64,000 nt of DNA from Candidatus Obscuribacterales bacterium (GCA_019746975.1 JAIERK010000013.1:62001-126000); one strand, 5' to 3'. Shown: positions 35,712-44,677, counted from the first letter of the stretch. The notes: generated from the letters alone by a model not told the origin. A program made the numbers and translations.

Positions 35712-36034
35712 CGGGCGTAGCATTTTAGTCTTGAGGATCTGCGCATCCCGCGAGACTAGGTGGTCCTTCGCTTCATGGAGCCGATTGCTTGAGGGGGGGT
35801 GATTGCCAGTCCTTTCTAGTTCCTTCCAACTGCTGCAGTTTTATTCACTGATCATTAGGAGTGTGAAGATAGATCGGGTGGATGGCTTTTGTGTATTTGA
35901 GTGATATCTTCGTCGCTGCGCTCGAGCATGGCAGATTATGTTACCTTCCATTGGCGAGTCGAACGCACTCACGCATGACAAGGAGAGTACAATGGTGTGC
36001 TGCATTGCTCTAGAGTGTTGTCAAAAGCACGTTG
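35712..36034. other. Intergenic region before the permease
   Basis: About 320 bases without a clear gene. A strong Shine-Dalgarno AAGGAGAG at 35984-35991 is followed by an ATG at 35992, but that frame is not the permease frame and encodes a Cys-rich, improbable product. The permease frame has a TAG upstream of its TTG/ATG. This may reflect a leader peptide or an indel near the permease start. Confidence 0.4.
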
Positions 36035-37480
36035 ATGGTACCTGCCGCGATAATCCTTATCTTTCTGATTATGGCTGGCCTCATGTATACGAGGCGGGTG
36101 TCTGCCCTTTTGGCTCTTCCGATAATGGCTCTTTTGATGGCTGCGATAGGCGGCATTCCAGGACCGGAAATCCTCGAGGAGGTTATTACCAAAGGGTCGG
36201 TCAAGCTTCACATGGCTTACACGACTACCATGTTCGGCGCGATTCTGGCCGAGTTGATGAACAGGCATGGTATAGCGAAAGCATTGGTTCGCTGGGTTGC
36301 GGAGTTTGCCGGTGACAACCCGTACGTTCTCGGTGTGATACTGACTATGGTGACTGCGCTGCTGTTTTCCACTCTGGGTGGACTTGGAGCGGTGATAATG
36401 ATCGGCACCATTATTTTACCGGTCATGTTGTCTATCGGGATCTCCGCGACTACAGCCGGCGGGCTCTATCTCTTTGGTATTAGTCTTGGTGGCATGTTCA
36501 ACTTGGCTAACTGGCAATTGTACTCGGATGTCTTGAAAGTCGCACAGCCCACGATTGTGCAATTCGTCGTCCCATTTTCATTCATTCTTGGACTTGCTAT
36601 TTTGCTATTCCTCCTCGTCGAGCTCAAGAATTGGCGCAACTTAAAGTACTTTTTCGCATTCTCCGGGCTAGCGCTTGTGTCGCTAGTCGGTGTGCTTCGT
36701 GGTGGCTTACCATACGCCTCGGGTGACACTGCCCCAACGTCCTTAGCGGCGCCGGTAGCGCCGAGTGTGGTACCATGGTCGATACCGGCAGCAGTGTTTG
36801 TCCTTGCTTGCCTGACGGCATTTGCGATCTATCGCAACTCGAGTAAGAGTATAAAGTTGTCCGGCTTTGCGCTGATTACTCCGATCTTGCCTCTCCTGCT
36901 CGTCCTCGGTTGCGGTTGGGGGATTATGCCGGCATTTGTGGCGGCCATCTTCTATGGAACCCTCATTACCTGGCAGAGAGACTCGATCAACCAGCTTACG
37001 CGTGCCATTATAGATGGTATTACCACGGTGATTCCGGCGATGTTCTTGATGATCGGAATTGGAATGCTTATTTCGGCAGTAAGCAACGAGCGAATTGCTG
37101 GCGCGATTGCGCCGTTGATTGCGCAGCTTGTCCCGACAACGGCATTCTGGTATGTCCTTGTATTTACTCTCTTGACTCCGGCTGCTCTATACAGAGGACC
37201 GCTCAGCCTCTGGGGTATGGGCAGCGGTCTTGTGAAGCTTATTCAATCCTCCACACCGCTCAGTGGTGCAGCAATCATGGGAATGCTACTCTCAGTCGGT
37301 CAAGTTCAAGGTATCTGCGATCCTACCAACACTCACAACATTTGGATCGCCACCTATCTGGGTAGCGATACGCAAGCGCTGTTTCGAAAGACAATTCTGT
37401 ACGCATGGCTTTGCGCGTTCTCCGGTTTAATCCTCGCATGCGTGATGCAATTCGTACCCTTTATGGCTCCAACGAGGTAG
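36035..37480 (+). CDS. Ion-transporter-superfamily-like permease
   Basis: About 480 residues with 11-12 hydrophobic segments from the first residue on. The Gly-rich 'LLFSTLGGLGAVIMIGTIIL' near residue 110 and the symmetrical second half ('VIPAMFLMIGIGMLISAVS', 'GMGSGLVKLIQ') resemble anion/organic-acid permeases of the IT superfamily (CitMHS/DcuC/GntP-like). No exact family can be fixed by eye. The next gene, seven bases downstream, is a hydantoinase/oxoprolinase-type protein, so a cyclic amide or the matching amino acid is a likely substrate; this is inference. The start is ATG 36035 (or TTG 36032), without a clear Shine-Dalgarno. Confidence 0.8.
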   Translation: MVPAAIILIFLIMAGLMYTRRVSALLALPIMALLMAAIGGIPGPEILEEVITKGSVKLHMAYTTTMFGAILAELMNRHGIAKALVRWVAEFAGDNPYVLGVILTMVTALLFSTLGGLGAVIMIGTIILPVMLSIGISATTAGGLYLFGISLGGMFNLANWQLYSDVLKVAQPTIVQFVVPFSFILGLAILLFLLVELKNWRNLKYFFAFSGLALVSLVGVLRGGLPYASGDTAPTSLAAPVAPSVVPWSIPAAVFVLACLTAFAIYRNSSKSIKLSGFALITPILPLLLVLGCGWGIMPAFVAAIFYGTLITWQRDSINQLTRAIIDGITTVIPAMFLMIGIGMLISAVSNERIAGAIAPLIAQLVPTTAFWYVLVFTLLTPAALYRGPLSLWGMGSGLVKLIQSSTPLSGAAIMGMLLSVGQVQGICDPTNTHNIWIATYLGSDTQALFRKTILYAWLCAFSGLILACVMQFVPFMAPTR

Positions 37481-37487
37481 CTCACGG

Positions 37488-39638
37488 ATGAGCGGCATGA
37501 TCAGAGTTGGTATTGACGTTGGTGGCACGTTCACGCATGCGGTCGCTATCGATTCCGGGAGCATGAAGATCGTCGGAAGCGTGAAAGTACCAACTTCGCA
37601 TCGTGCCAAAGAAGGAGTGGCGCTCGGAATAGTTGAAGCGCTCAAGAAGTTGTTGACCGAGTCTTCGATCTCGGCAGAGTCGGTGGGTTTCATTGCTCAC
37701 AGCACCACCCAGGCCACCAATGCGCTTCTCGAAGGAGATGTTGCGCCTGTCGGGATTGTTGCTATGGGAAGCGGTATCAATGGCGCCATTGCACGTCGAG
37801 TGTCCTCTCTCGGCAAACTCGAATTGGCACCGGACAAGTATCTAAATACGTTTCACAAATTCATCGATACCGGTCGACCCGTTACTGCCGAAGCTGTCAA
37901 AAAAGCTGTCGATGAACTCGTGAAACAGGGTGCCAAGGCGATCGCAGTCAGCGAAGCATTTTCAGTCGATGACTCTGCTAACGAGGCGATGGCCGTCTCC
38001 GTTGTACGGGAGATGGGTCTACCTGCCACGGCCGGCCATGAAGTGAGTCAACTCTATGGATACAAGGTGCGGACAAGAACAGCGGTAATCAATGCATCGA
38101 TGTTGCCGAAGATGATTGAAAGTGCGGATATGACGGAGTCCAGTGTTAGAGAAGCCGGGATCACTGCTCCAGTAATGATCATGCGCTCGGACGGCGGCGT
38201 TATGGATATCGACGCGATGCGCAAACGCCCGATTCTGACCATGCTATCCGGACCGGCCGCCGGCGTGGCCGCCGCAATGATGTTCCTTCGAATTTCCGAT
38301 GGGGTGTTCCTCGAAGTGGGAGGAACCTCGACTGACATATCAGCAATCAGCAACGGACGCGCCAAGATCAAAACTGCCGAAATTGGCGGGCATCGTGTGT
38401 ATATGAGGACTCTTGACGTTAGAACAGTTGGCGTCGCGGGTGGTTCGCTCGCCCGAATCAGAGGGGGCAAGCTCCTCGATGTTGGACCAAGAAGCGCTCA
38501 TATTGCCGGTCTTGTATACTCGGCATTTTCAGATCCGATGGCAAAACCGAAGGTGGAGTTAATCAAGCCGATGCCTGATGATCCATCCGATTACGTGATG
38601 TTGAGCGATACAGATAACAGCGAATCTAGACAGTGTGTCACGCCGACTTGCGCCGCCAATCTACTTAAGCTTGTGCCTGCTGGTAACTGTGCTGCGGGCA
38701 ACGACAACTCTGTATCGTCGGCTCTAGCTGCGGTTGGCGCAACTATCGGTCTGTCTGCGGAGAATGCGGCCACCGAGATGCTCAGGCTTGCCGCCAAGAA
38801 ATGCATTCCCATAGTCGAAGATCTGATCAAAGATCATAAGCTGGACGGCGAACTCGTCATGTTGATTGGTGGCGGTGGCGGTGCCGCTGCGATTGTGCCG
38901 TTTGTTGCCAAAGAGATGGGGTTGCGCTTTCAAATTGCCGAGCATGCTGACGTAATTTCCGCTATTGGTGTAGCGCTTGCTTTGATTAGAGAGACGGTCG
39001 AGCGTCAGATTGTCAACCCAAGTGATGATGACATTTTGCGTCTCAGGCAGGAAGCTCATGCGTCTGTCGAGAAGATGGGGGCGGATCCGGCATCAATTGA
39101 GGTGCATATCGAGATTGATACCAGGACCAGTGTTGTTCGCGCTACCGCATGTGGTGCAACCAGCATGACAAAGGACGGAGCGATTCAGGAAGCGACAACT
39201 CCCGAGGAGCGAAAATCTCTAGCAGCGGAATCGATGAGGGTAGCGGTGGCGGAGGTCAGCCTCGGCTTTGAAGGCAAGTTCTTTCAAATCTATTCGACGG
39301 ACAAGTCCGAGAAGCGGATGCTGGGATTGCTTTCACACCGCTTGAAATCAATTCGGGTTCTGGATCATACCGGCGGAATTAGACTGCAATTCCGTAATGC
39401 GGCGTATCAGGCATGCAAAGTAGACGAATTAGACAGAACGCTCGGCGAGCTCATCGAACAGCATTCCGAATGGGGCGATGCCGGGAAGGTAATACCGGAT
39501 ATGGTGCTGCTCGCGGGTCCCAAGATTATCGATCTGTCCGGTGTTCTGGACTCTCACCAGGTGCAGGCTTTAGCTCGAGCTGAAATGGAGTTGGTCCCAC
39601 GCGAAGCGGAGGTTGTTGCTATCGCCAGATTGAATTGA
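37488..39638 (+). CDS. Hydantoinase/oxoprolinase family protein (HyuA-like)
   Basis: ATP-dependent cyclic-amide hydrolase subunit of the ASKHA fold. N-terminal 'RVGIDVGGTFTHAVAID' (phosphate-1 loop), 'FIAHSTTQATNALLEGD', 'IMRSDGGVMDIDAMRKRPI' with 'LTMLSGPAAGVAAAMMF', 'FLEVGGTSTDISAISNGRA' and 'LVMLIGGGGGAAAIVPFVA' are visible in order. 716 residues matches the HyuA subunit. Such enzymes usually need a HyuB partner; none lies in the window. The C-terminal 180 residues differ from canonical HyuA. Tight spacing after the permease suggests co-expression and linked uptake and hydrolysis of one substrate. Confidence 0.88.
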   Translation: MSGMIRVGIDVGGTFTHAVAIDSGSMKIVGSVKVPTSHRAKEGVALGIVEALKKLLTESSISAESVGFIAHSTTQATNALLEGDVAPVGIVAMGSGINGAIARRVSSLGKLELAPDKYLNTFHKFIDTGRPVTAEAVKKAVDELVKQGAKAIAVSEAFSVDDSANEAMAVSVVREMGLPATAGHEVSQLYGYKVRTRTAVINASMLPKMIESADMTESSVREAGITAPVMIMRSDGGVMDIDAMRKRPILTMLSGPAAGVAAAMMFLRISDGVFLEVGGTSTDISAISNGRAKIKTAEIGGHRVYMRTLDVRTVGVAGGSLARIRGGKLLDVGPRSAHIAGLVYSAFSDPMAKPKVELIKPMPDDPSDYVMLSDTDNSESRQCVTPTCAANLLKLVPAGNCAAGNDNSVSSALAAVGATIGLSAENAATEMLRLAAKKCIPIVEDLIKDHKLDGELVMLIGGGGGAAAIVPFVAKEMGLRFQIAEHADVISAIGVALALIRETVERQIVNPSDDDILRLRQEAHASVEKMGADPASIEVHIEIDTRTSVVRATACGATSMTKDGAIQEATTPEERKSLAAESMRVAVAEVSLGFEGKFFQIYSTDKSEKRMLGLLSHRLKSIRVLDHTGGIRLQFRNAAYQACKVDELDRTLGELIEQHSEWGDAGKVIPDMVLLAGPKIIDLSGVLDSHQVQALARAEMELVPREAEVVAIARLN

Positions 39639-39685
39639 GATTTGACAAGAGACGACAGAATATTAATTTTTGCCAACAGGCGACT

Positions 39686-40075
39686 ATGTCAGGTTTTTCC
39701 CCGAACGATCAAGACCTTTTAGAGCGTGGAATCAGTGAATTCAACACGCGCGAGTTTTTCGAGTGTCACGAGACGCTCGAGGAGCTCTGGCAGAAGTATC
39801 TTGAACCAGATCGAGAGCTGATTCAGGGAATAATTCAAATTGCGGTCGGTTACTACCATCAGTTGCGAAACAATTCGGTGGGTGCGTTAAAACTGTTAAG
39901 ACGAGGTTTGCAAAGAGTCGAAAAATTCGCTCCGGCACACTTTAATCTCGATCTGGTGCCGTTTATGGAAAAGGTTTCACAAGACATACTCACAATCGAA
40001 AAAAACGTCGATCCGCCTCCCGTCGCCCTTCACATACCGACCATAGAATTTATTTCCCCGTCCCCCAATTGTTGA
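39686..40075 (+). CDS. DUF309 family protein
   Basis: About 130 residues, all helical. The DUF309 core is clear: 'FNTREFFECHETLEELWQKY', 'ELIQGIIQIAVGYYHQLRNN' and 'GALKLLRRGLQRVEKFAP'. DUF309 proteins are widespread in cyanobacteria and Bacillus and have no established biochemical function. ATG 39686 is chosen since the preceding codons to 39635 sit in the hyuA end and are not conserved. It follows hyuA by 47 bases on the same strand, so co-transcription is possible. Confidence 0.88.
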   Translation: MSGFSPNDQDLLERGISEFNTREFFECHETLEELWQKYLEPDRELIQGIIQIAVGYYHQLRNNSVGALKLLRRGLQRVEKFAPAHFNLDLVPFMEKVSQDILTIEKNVDPPPVALHIPTIEFISPSPNC

Positions 40076-40161
40076 ATTGTTTCCAACCAGTTATTATCAC
40101 AAACACGAGCTCTTCATGGTTGGGTTTTCATGAGCTCTAGACGATCCAGAAAGAAGCAACA

Positions 40162-41079
40162 GTGAAAACGGGTCAGAAAATACTTGTAGTCGACGACGAA
40201 CAATCCAACACCTTGTTACTTTCCGAGGTGCTGAAGGATGCTGGCTATGTTGTCGATTCCGCCAACGATGGCTTCAAAGCGATCGCTGCTTGTAAAGTGC
40301 GTACTCCTGATGTCATCATCCTCGACCTGCACATGCCGCTGATGGGTGGCATGGCCGTGTATCAGCGGCTGAAAAAGGAAGAGAAAACCAGCCATATCCC
40401 TATTATCTTTTTAGGCTCGCGCGAAGAGCCGGTCCCGGACATCGTCGGCGACGAGCCGGGTAACGAGGACATTATCTTCAAACCGGTTCAACCGGCTGAG
40501 CTCCTTACGCGTGTCAAGAGCATTCTTCGAGAAAAGGCTCTTCGAGACGAATTGCGCAAGAAAGAGAGCCAGATAAGAGAGCTTTCTCTTACCGACAGTT
40601 TGACCGATGTGCGCAGCCTGCGCTATCTTCAGGAGTTCTTGAAGCTTGGTATCAAGCAGGGCCGACGCTACGGAGTGCCGCTCAGTGTGGTGATTCTCGA
40701 GGTCGATAATCATAAGGATCTACTTAAGCATTACGGACAGAAGACTGCGGATACGGTAGTTGCACAGATTGCGACCGTGATCTGCAATCAAATGCGCGAT
40801 TCCGACATAGTTGTCAGGTCTGGTTCTTTTGAATTTACAGTCGGATTGACCGTCACGCCTCGTGATGGAGCAATCGAAGTTGCCGAGCGTCTCCGTACAT
40901 CAATACAGGATGCCAATTTCCGCGCCGATAACGATACGGTCAGCATTACCGTTGCCGTCGGTATCTGCCAATTTGCGCCTCATATGGATGACGAAGGCAA
41001 AGTTCTTTTATCGCATGCTCGGGCAGCGGTCGAACATGCCCATCAAGATGGCGGCAATCGCAGTTTGATGGCAGAGTAA
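40162..41079 (+). CDS. Response regulator with degenerate GGDEF domain
   Basis: Residues 1-125 are a complete receiver domain: acidic pair in 'ILVVDDEQ', phospho-Asp in 'VIILDLHMPLMGG' and Lys in 'IIFKPVQP'. After a coiled linker the GGDEF fold follows (about 145-300; 'LSLTDSLTDVRSLRYLQEFL'), but the signature reads GSFEF and the metal-binding part is 'ILEVDNHKDLLKHYG'. The RxxD inhibitory site (RDSD) is intact. It is therefore unlikely to make cyclic di-GMP but could bind it as a receptor. GTG start, with no strong Shine-Dalgarno. No cognate histidine kinase is next to it; the tRNA-Pro gene follows. Confidence 0.92.
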   Translation: MKTGQKILVVDDEQSNTLLLSEVLKDAGYVVDSANDGFKAIAACKVRTPDVIILDLHMPLMGGMAVYQRLKKEEKTSHIPIIFLGSREEPVPDIVGDEPGNEDIIFKPVQPAELLTRVKSILREKALRDELRKKESQIRELSLTDSLTDVRSLRYLQEFLKLGIKQGRRYGVPLSVVILEVDNHKDLLKHYGQKTADTVVAQIATVICNQMRDSDIVVRSGSFEFTVGLTVTPRDGAIEVAERLRTSIQDANFRADNDTVSITVAVGICQFAPHMDDEGKVLLSHARAAVEHAHQDGGNRSLMAE

Positions 41080-41217
41080 TTTAGGGACGCTCCCGTCACC
41101 CTACCTAATTCCTAATCTATATGAATTACGCGCTGGAAGATGTGGCGCGAAATCAACTGTCGTGTGACAATAATTCCAGGCCTGCCGCGAAGTCAAGGGA
41201 CTATTTTTACACGCCGT

Positions 41218-41291
41218 CGGGGCGTAGCGCAGCTTGGTAGCGCGTCCGTTTCGGGTGCGGAAGGCCGGAGGTTCAAATCCTCTCGCCCCGA
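41218..41291 (+). tRNA. tRNA-Pro (anticodon CGG)
   Basis: A full cloverleaf can be drawn. The acceptor CGGGGCG (41218-41224) pairs with CGCCCCG (41284-41290), with discriminator A at 41291. The D arm is GCGC...GCGC, the anticodon arm TCCGT/GCGGA holds loop TTCGGGT (anticodon CGG, reading CCG Pro codons), and the T arm is GGAGG-TTCAAAT-CCTCT. No CCA is encoded. Eight T residues follow directly and may act as the terminator. Confidence 0.95.
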
Positions 41292-41479
41292 TTTTTTTTG
41301 AATTAAACAAACAGAGTTTTCAGCATGGCGGTGGACGCTTATGCTTTAAGGCGCGGTTGATTCTGCAAAAGCAGAATTTGCCGACCGGTCGAATCGTAGT
41401 CTAATCGATATCGATTTTGATCCGACGGTTCCAAAGAAGAATCGATCAGGCTTAGCAATCTTGTCGTGGGCAAAAACAC

Positions 41480-42109
41480 ATGTTCGCATTCTTAAAAGGC
41501 GTCATTCATTCCAAAGATTTATCCGGTGGGGCAGTCAACCGACTTGTCCTCGACGTGTCCGGAGTAGGTTTTGAAATCTGGATGGCAACCCGCAATCTGC
41601 TTGGTATTGGTCAACCTGGTGAAGAGGCCATCGTGCATACCCTGATGGCCGTTCGCGAGACCGAAATCACGATTTTTGGATTTGAAACTGCCGATGAAAG
41701 GCAGCTTTGCCAGATATTGCAGACCGTGAGCGGCGTGGGACCGAAGCTGGCTCTTGCGATCGTCGGAACGCTTGGAGTGAAGCTGGTTGTCGATGCAGTG
41801 CTTTCGGAAGACACTAAGACCATCAGTCAGACCCCCGGTGTCGGACCGAAGGTCGCGCAACGGATCATTCTGGAACTCCAAACCAAGATGGAGGAGTTTA
41901 GCAGTAGACTTGGCTCGCCTCTGGATCCGGTAAAGGTTAGCGGAGCGATTCAAGAAGAGGTGCGCGGCATACTGACCAATCTTGGTTACACCGTGACCGA
42001 GGTAACTATGGCTTTGAAGAAAGCTCAACTGGAAGAGACGGTGGGCGAGGATGTTGAAAGCCTGGTAAGGTATAGCTTGAAGGTGCTTGGAGCTTCGGCA
42101 TTATCCTGA
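41480..42109 (+). CDS. ruvA: Holliday junction branch migration complex subunit RuvA
   Basis: RuvA binds four-way junctions and loads the RuvB motor. Domain I is an OB fold ('MFAFLKGVIHSKDLSGGAVN', 'VHTLMAVRETEITIFGFE'). Domain II carries two helix-hairpin-helix motifs ('LQTVSGVGPKLALAIVGTLG' and 'QTPGVGPKVAQRIILELQTK'). Domain III at the C-terminus contacts RuvB ('EEVRGILTNLGYTVTEVTMA'). 209 residues is standard. ruvB and ruvC are not in the window. The next gene starts 26 bases after its stop. Confidence 0.97.
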   Translation: MFAFLKGVIHSKDLSGGAVNRLVLDVSGVGFEIWMATRNLLGIGQPGEEAIVHTLMAVRETEITIFGFETADERQLCQILQTVSGVGPKLALAIVGTLGVKLVVDAVLSEDTKTISQTPGVGPKVAQRIILELQTKMEEFSSRLGSPLDPVKVSGAIQEEVRGILTNLGYTVTEVTMALKKAQLEETVGEDVESLVRYSLKVLGASALS

Positions 42110-42134
42110 ATTCTGGTTCGGAGAGTCAATAACC

Positions 42135-43274
42135 ATGGCTGCTCGCTCTATCTGGAGCGCGACCCTTGCAGGTGCGGTAATAGGAATATCGGCAGCTTCC
42201 GTTGTGCTGCTGGTGCCGGTTATCGGTATCCGAAAGGATATTGACCATCTCATTCTTCATTGGCAGGAACTGGCGCTATATGGAAGCTGCATTGCTGTAA
42301 GTGCTGTCGCTGGTGCAAGATATAGATATTGTGCCGCCAAGCAGTACCAGGACTTCTTGGAAGACGGTTTAGAAGTAGAATCAGACCCTGCACCGGATGC
42401 GATACCGCATATAATACTGGATACGGTGCACAGACCGCCAGTCGAGCTTCGTGACGAGCACTCACCTGCAATCATCGATGAGCAGCTGGTTGCATCAACA
42501 ATGGAGCCGGAAAATGAAGGAGAGAGATTTACAAGCTCGCTTGAATCGAGTGGTAGCGCTCTTCCCGTCTCTTTGACCAGGTCGGGCGATGAGAGCTTTA
42601 CCCCTGTCAGTCTCCCTCTCAACTTTCGAGGGGACACGCAGACCGAAGAGTCGAAAAGGGATGAAGAACAGAGTTGCGATGACCTGAATGCTAGAGCCGA
42701 TGTTTCGATCAGCGAGCGGCCATCGGACTTACCTCCGATTGCATTATCCGCCGAGTCGGATATGGACAACAGTGATGTGCTAACTGAGCCCCAGATAGAA
42801 GAAAGCCTTGCCGGTGGACCGAAAAAGCGCAGATTGGGCTTGCAGTCCGCGGATTCTAAGGGTCGTACGTTGAGTCTCGTCATTCTTCTGTATCTGATTC
42901 TATTCGTCAAATGCGCCGTGCTTTGCCAACGACTGCAATTGGGCGTCATCATTATGGATCCTGTCAGTGAAGAGTTGCTCCGTACCTTTGGTCTGGGGGT
43001 GACGGTTATCGGTCTTTACCTGACCATCAGGGGGCTATTTGTAGTGAAGATCTCCCCTCAGACCTTGCAAGCATCACCGGATATGGTGCCAGTGCCGAGT
43101 CCGCATGTACCACGAACACTTCTATCTTTTCTCCGAAATCATCCAATATGTACCGGGTGGCTCGTGATTTTGAGCGGATTACCTCTCGTCTATCAGGCTT
43201 GGTTCCCGCTTCTTGCTGTTCCTGGAATATTTGTAGCCATGAACTGGATGTTTCCTAGTCGAAAGCACGCATAG
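42135..43274 (+). CDS. Membrane protein with acidic linker, unknown function
   Basis: Two N-terminal transmembrane helices ('LAGAVIGISAASVVLLVPVI', then 'LALYGSCIAVSAVAGA') lead into about 180 residues of acidic, Ser/Pro-rich, probably disordered chain. The C-terminal 130 residues hold at least three more helices, including 'LVILLYLILFVKCAVLCQRL' and 'FGLGVTVIGLYLTIRGLFVV'. GGAGAG lies nine bases before ATG 42135; the open frame reaches back into ruvA. It may be co-transcribed with ruvA without being functionally related. No family recognised. Confidence 0.75.
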   Translation: MAARSIWSATLAGAVIGISAASVVLLVPVIGIRKDIDHLILHWQELALYGSCIAVSAVAGARYRYCAAKQYQDFLEDGLEVESDPAPDAIPHIILDTVHRPPVELRDEHSPAIIDEQLVASTMEPENEGERFTSSLESSGSALPVSLTRSGDESFTPVSLPLNFRGDTQTEESKRDEEQSCDDLNARADVSISERPSDLPPIALSAESDMDNSDVLTEPQIEESLAGGPKKRRLGLQSADSKGRTLSLVILLYLILFVKCAVLCQRLQLGVIIMDPVSEELLRTFGLGVTVIGLYLTIRGLFVVKISPQTLQASPDMVPVPSPHVPRTLLSFLRNHPICTGWLVILSGLPLVYQAWFPLLAVPGIFVAMNWMFPSRKHA

Positions 43275-43348
43275 AACTCAGGAAGATTCTTTTGGCAGCG
43301 TCTGCAGCATCTACATCTTTCTGTTCGGCAGCGAATAAGATTTGTCGC

Positions 43349-43951
43349 CTATTGCACCTTTATTCTTGATTTGCTCTGTGATGTTTTGATTGCGTCGCTC
43401 GAACCCTGCGAGGCTGCTTTTTTGCACCACTCGAGCGCCAGCTTGCGGTCTTCAGGCTAATTCAACTTTCGATCGGTCGCCAGATACACCTCGCCGGATG
43501 CGCCGCTGCCCAGGAGCGAGAGTGGTTTGTATCTCTCTAGGGGAAAACTATTAGCCCGTAATGACAGTTCTATTGATTCAAGCTCGACCTCGTCTTCTAT
43601 GTTCCGACCCGGAATCGGGGGGCGAGATGTATTGTCTGTTCGAGGTTGTGGGTTGGCGCAATTACAATTCTCTGTCTTGAATATCCACTGCGTTAGGCTT
43701 CCTGCGCGCCTCTGGTTGATCTGCTTTCCGCAGACCGTGCACATGATTATCGCTTCTACTGATTCAACGGAACTATTGATCTCATGGCATCGACAAACCC
43801 CCAGAAATTGCGTGATGAAACCGCCCGATGGAGCCTCTTTCGGCTTCAAACAGATAGAGCATACTTTCGATGAATTGGGTACCAAGACTGGATCTTCCGC
43901 TATCGTCCGCCGCACACTGACTCGATTGTTCGTTGGCTCGGCAGGCGCCAA
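43349..43951 (-). pseudogene. Collapsed zinc-ribbon Ser/Thr kinase / Sel1-repeat gene
   Basis: The N-terminal part encodes two Cys4 ribbons ('CSICLKPKEAPSGGFITQFL' with C-x-C, and 'CTVCGKQINQRRAGSLTQWI' with C-x-C) and the start of a kinase domain, 'YKPLSLLGSGASGEVYLATD', then stops at 43457 straight after the Gly-loop. Past the stop, in the same frame, 'EDRKLALEWCKKAASQGSSD' is the end of a Sel1-like repeat, with a second stop at 43349. The two parts meet at related words ('DRKLN' and 'DRKLA'), as expected for a deletion between short repeats that removed the kinase core and most Sel1 repeats. No ATG is found; the first usable codon is a TTG at 43951. Confidence 0.75.
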
Positions 43952-44401
43952 CTTCTTTAATATTCCCGGCGTGTCAAATCAAATGCAGCCGGATGAGCAA
44001 TCGTTCATTTTTTCAGGCAGATTTATGAGCGAAATTTGATAGTTAACAAAAAAAGTAATACTTCTGCCCCGAAAGCGCTCCTCGAATCGCTTTATGGGAG
44101 AGCGATTTGAGACATGGTGATTTTCTTACCCAAACCTAATATGTTTTGAGGATGTCAAGAGTTGTCGCCACTTGAGAAGCAATTAGAATCGATAGGTGAC
44201 CTCAGGGAGGTGCGTGCAGCGCGCCTCGTCGTCGGTGGTGCGGTAGTCGCCTCCACGATATAGAGGTAACAAGCTTTCGCTCTAGCGCGTTGCTACGATT
44301 CGATGATTGGATCGGTTTTAAGCGACTTTGTTAGATTTCGAAGGTTCTAGCTAAGGCGTCACGTACGCACGCCCAATGTCACTGGATACAGGAGCGGGAA
44401 A
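43952..44401. other. Intergenic region with an inverted repeat
   Basis: About 450 bases. An 11-bp inverted repeat with one G-T pair lies at 44081-44091 and 44101-44111 (loop of nine), without a T tract. The region should hold the promoter of the small gene at 44402. No coding sequence is supported. Confidence 0.4.
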
Positions 44402-44614
44402 ATGAGAGAAGAAGTCGTCATTACCGAAGATGAGCGTCGTTGTCTACGAATGTGGTTTAGACAAGCGATCGCCCAGCTCGAGCAGACCGAAGTTACAGCC
44501 TCTATTTATGCAGAAAAATGCAGTGAAGAAAAAGGCAAGCACCGTGACCATTCTGCTCGCCGCAAGTCGCGGCGGACCAGGATGATTCCCCACCTGCGTG
44601 AGCTCGTTTTTTAG
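44402..44614 (+). CDS. Small basic protein of unknown function
   Basis: Seventy residues: an acidic N-terminal helix ('MREEVVITEDERRCLRMWF'), then an amphipathic stretch and a His/Arg/Lys-rich tail ('KHRDHSARRKSRRTRM'). GGAG lies seven bases before the ATG, and a hairpin terminator follows 31 bases after the stop. These two signals support a real transcription unit. No signal peptide, membrane helix or known family. The basic tail could contact nucleic acid, which is only a guess. Confidence 0.55.
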   Translation: MREEVVITEDERRCLRMWFRQAIAQLEQTEVTASIYAEKCSEEKGKHRDHSARRKSRRTRMIPHLRELVF

Positions 44615-44645
44615 ATTCGAACAATTAGTCTTCTTATATTTTGTG

Positions 44646-44677
44646 ACCTGTTCTTCCATTGAAGAGCAGGTCCTTTT
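44646..44677 (+). terminator. Rho-independent terminator after the 70-residue gene
   Basis: An 11-bp stem with one G-T pair, ACCTGTTCTTC (44646-44656) with GAAGAGCAGGT (44661-44671), has a CATT loop and is followed by CCTTTT. Confidence 0.7.

Noticed and set aside
40098-40141. Imperfect GAGCTC...GAGCTC hairpin after the DUF309 gene
   Set aside because: Bulged, with no T run; could be chance.
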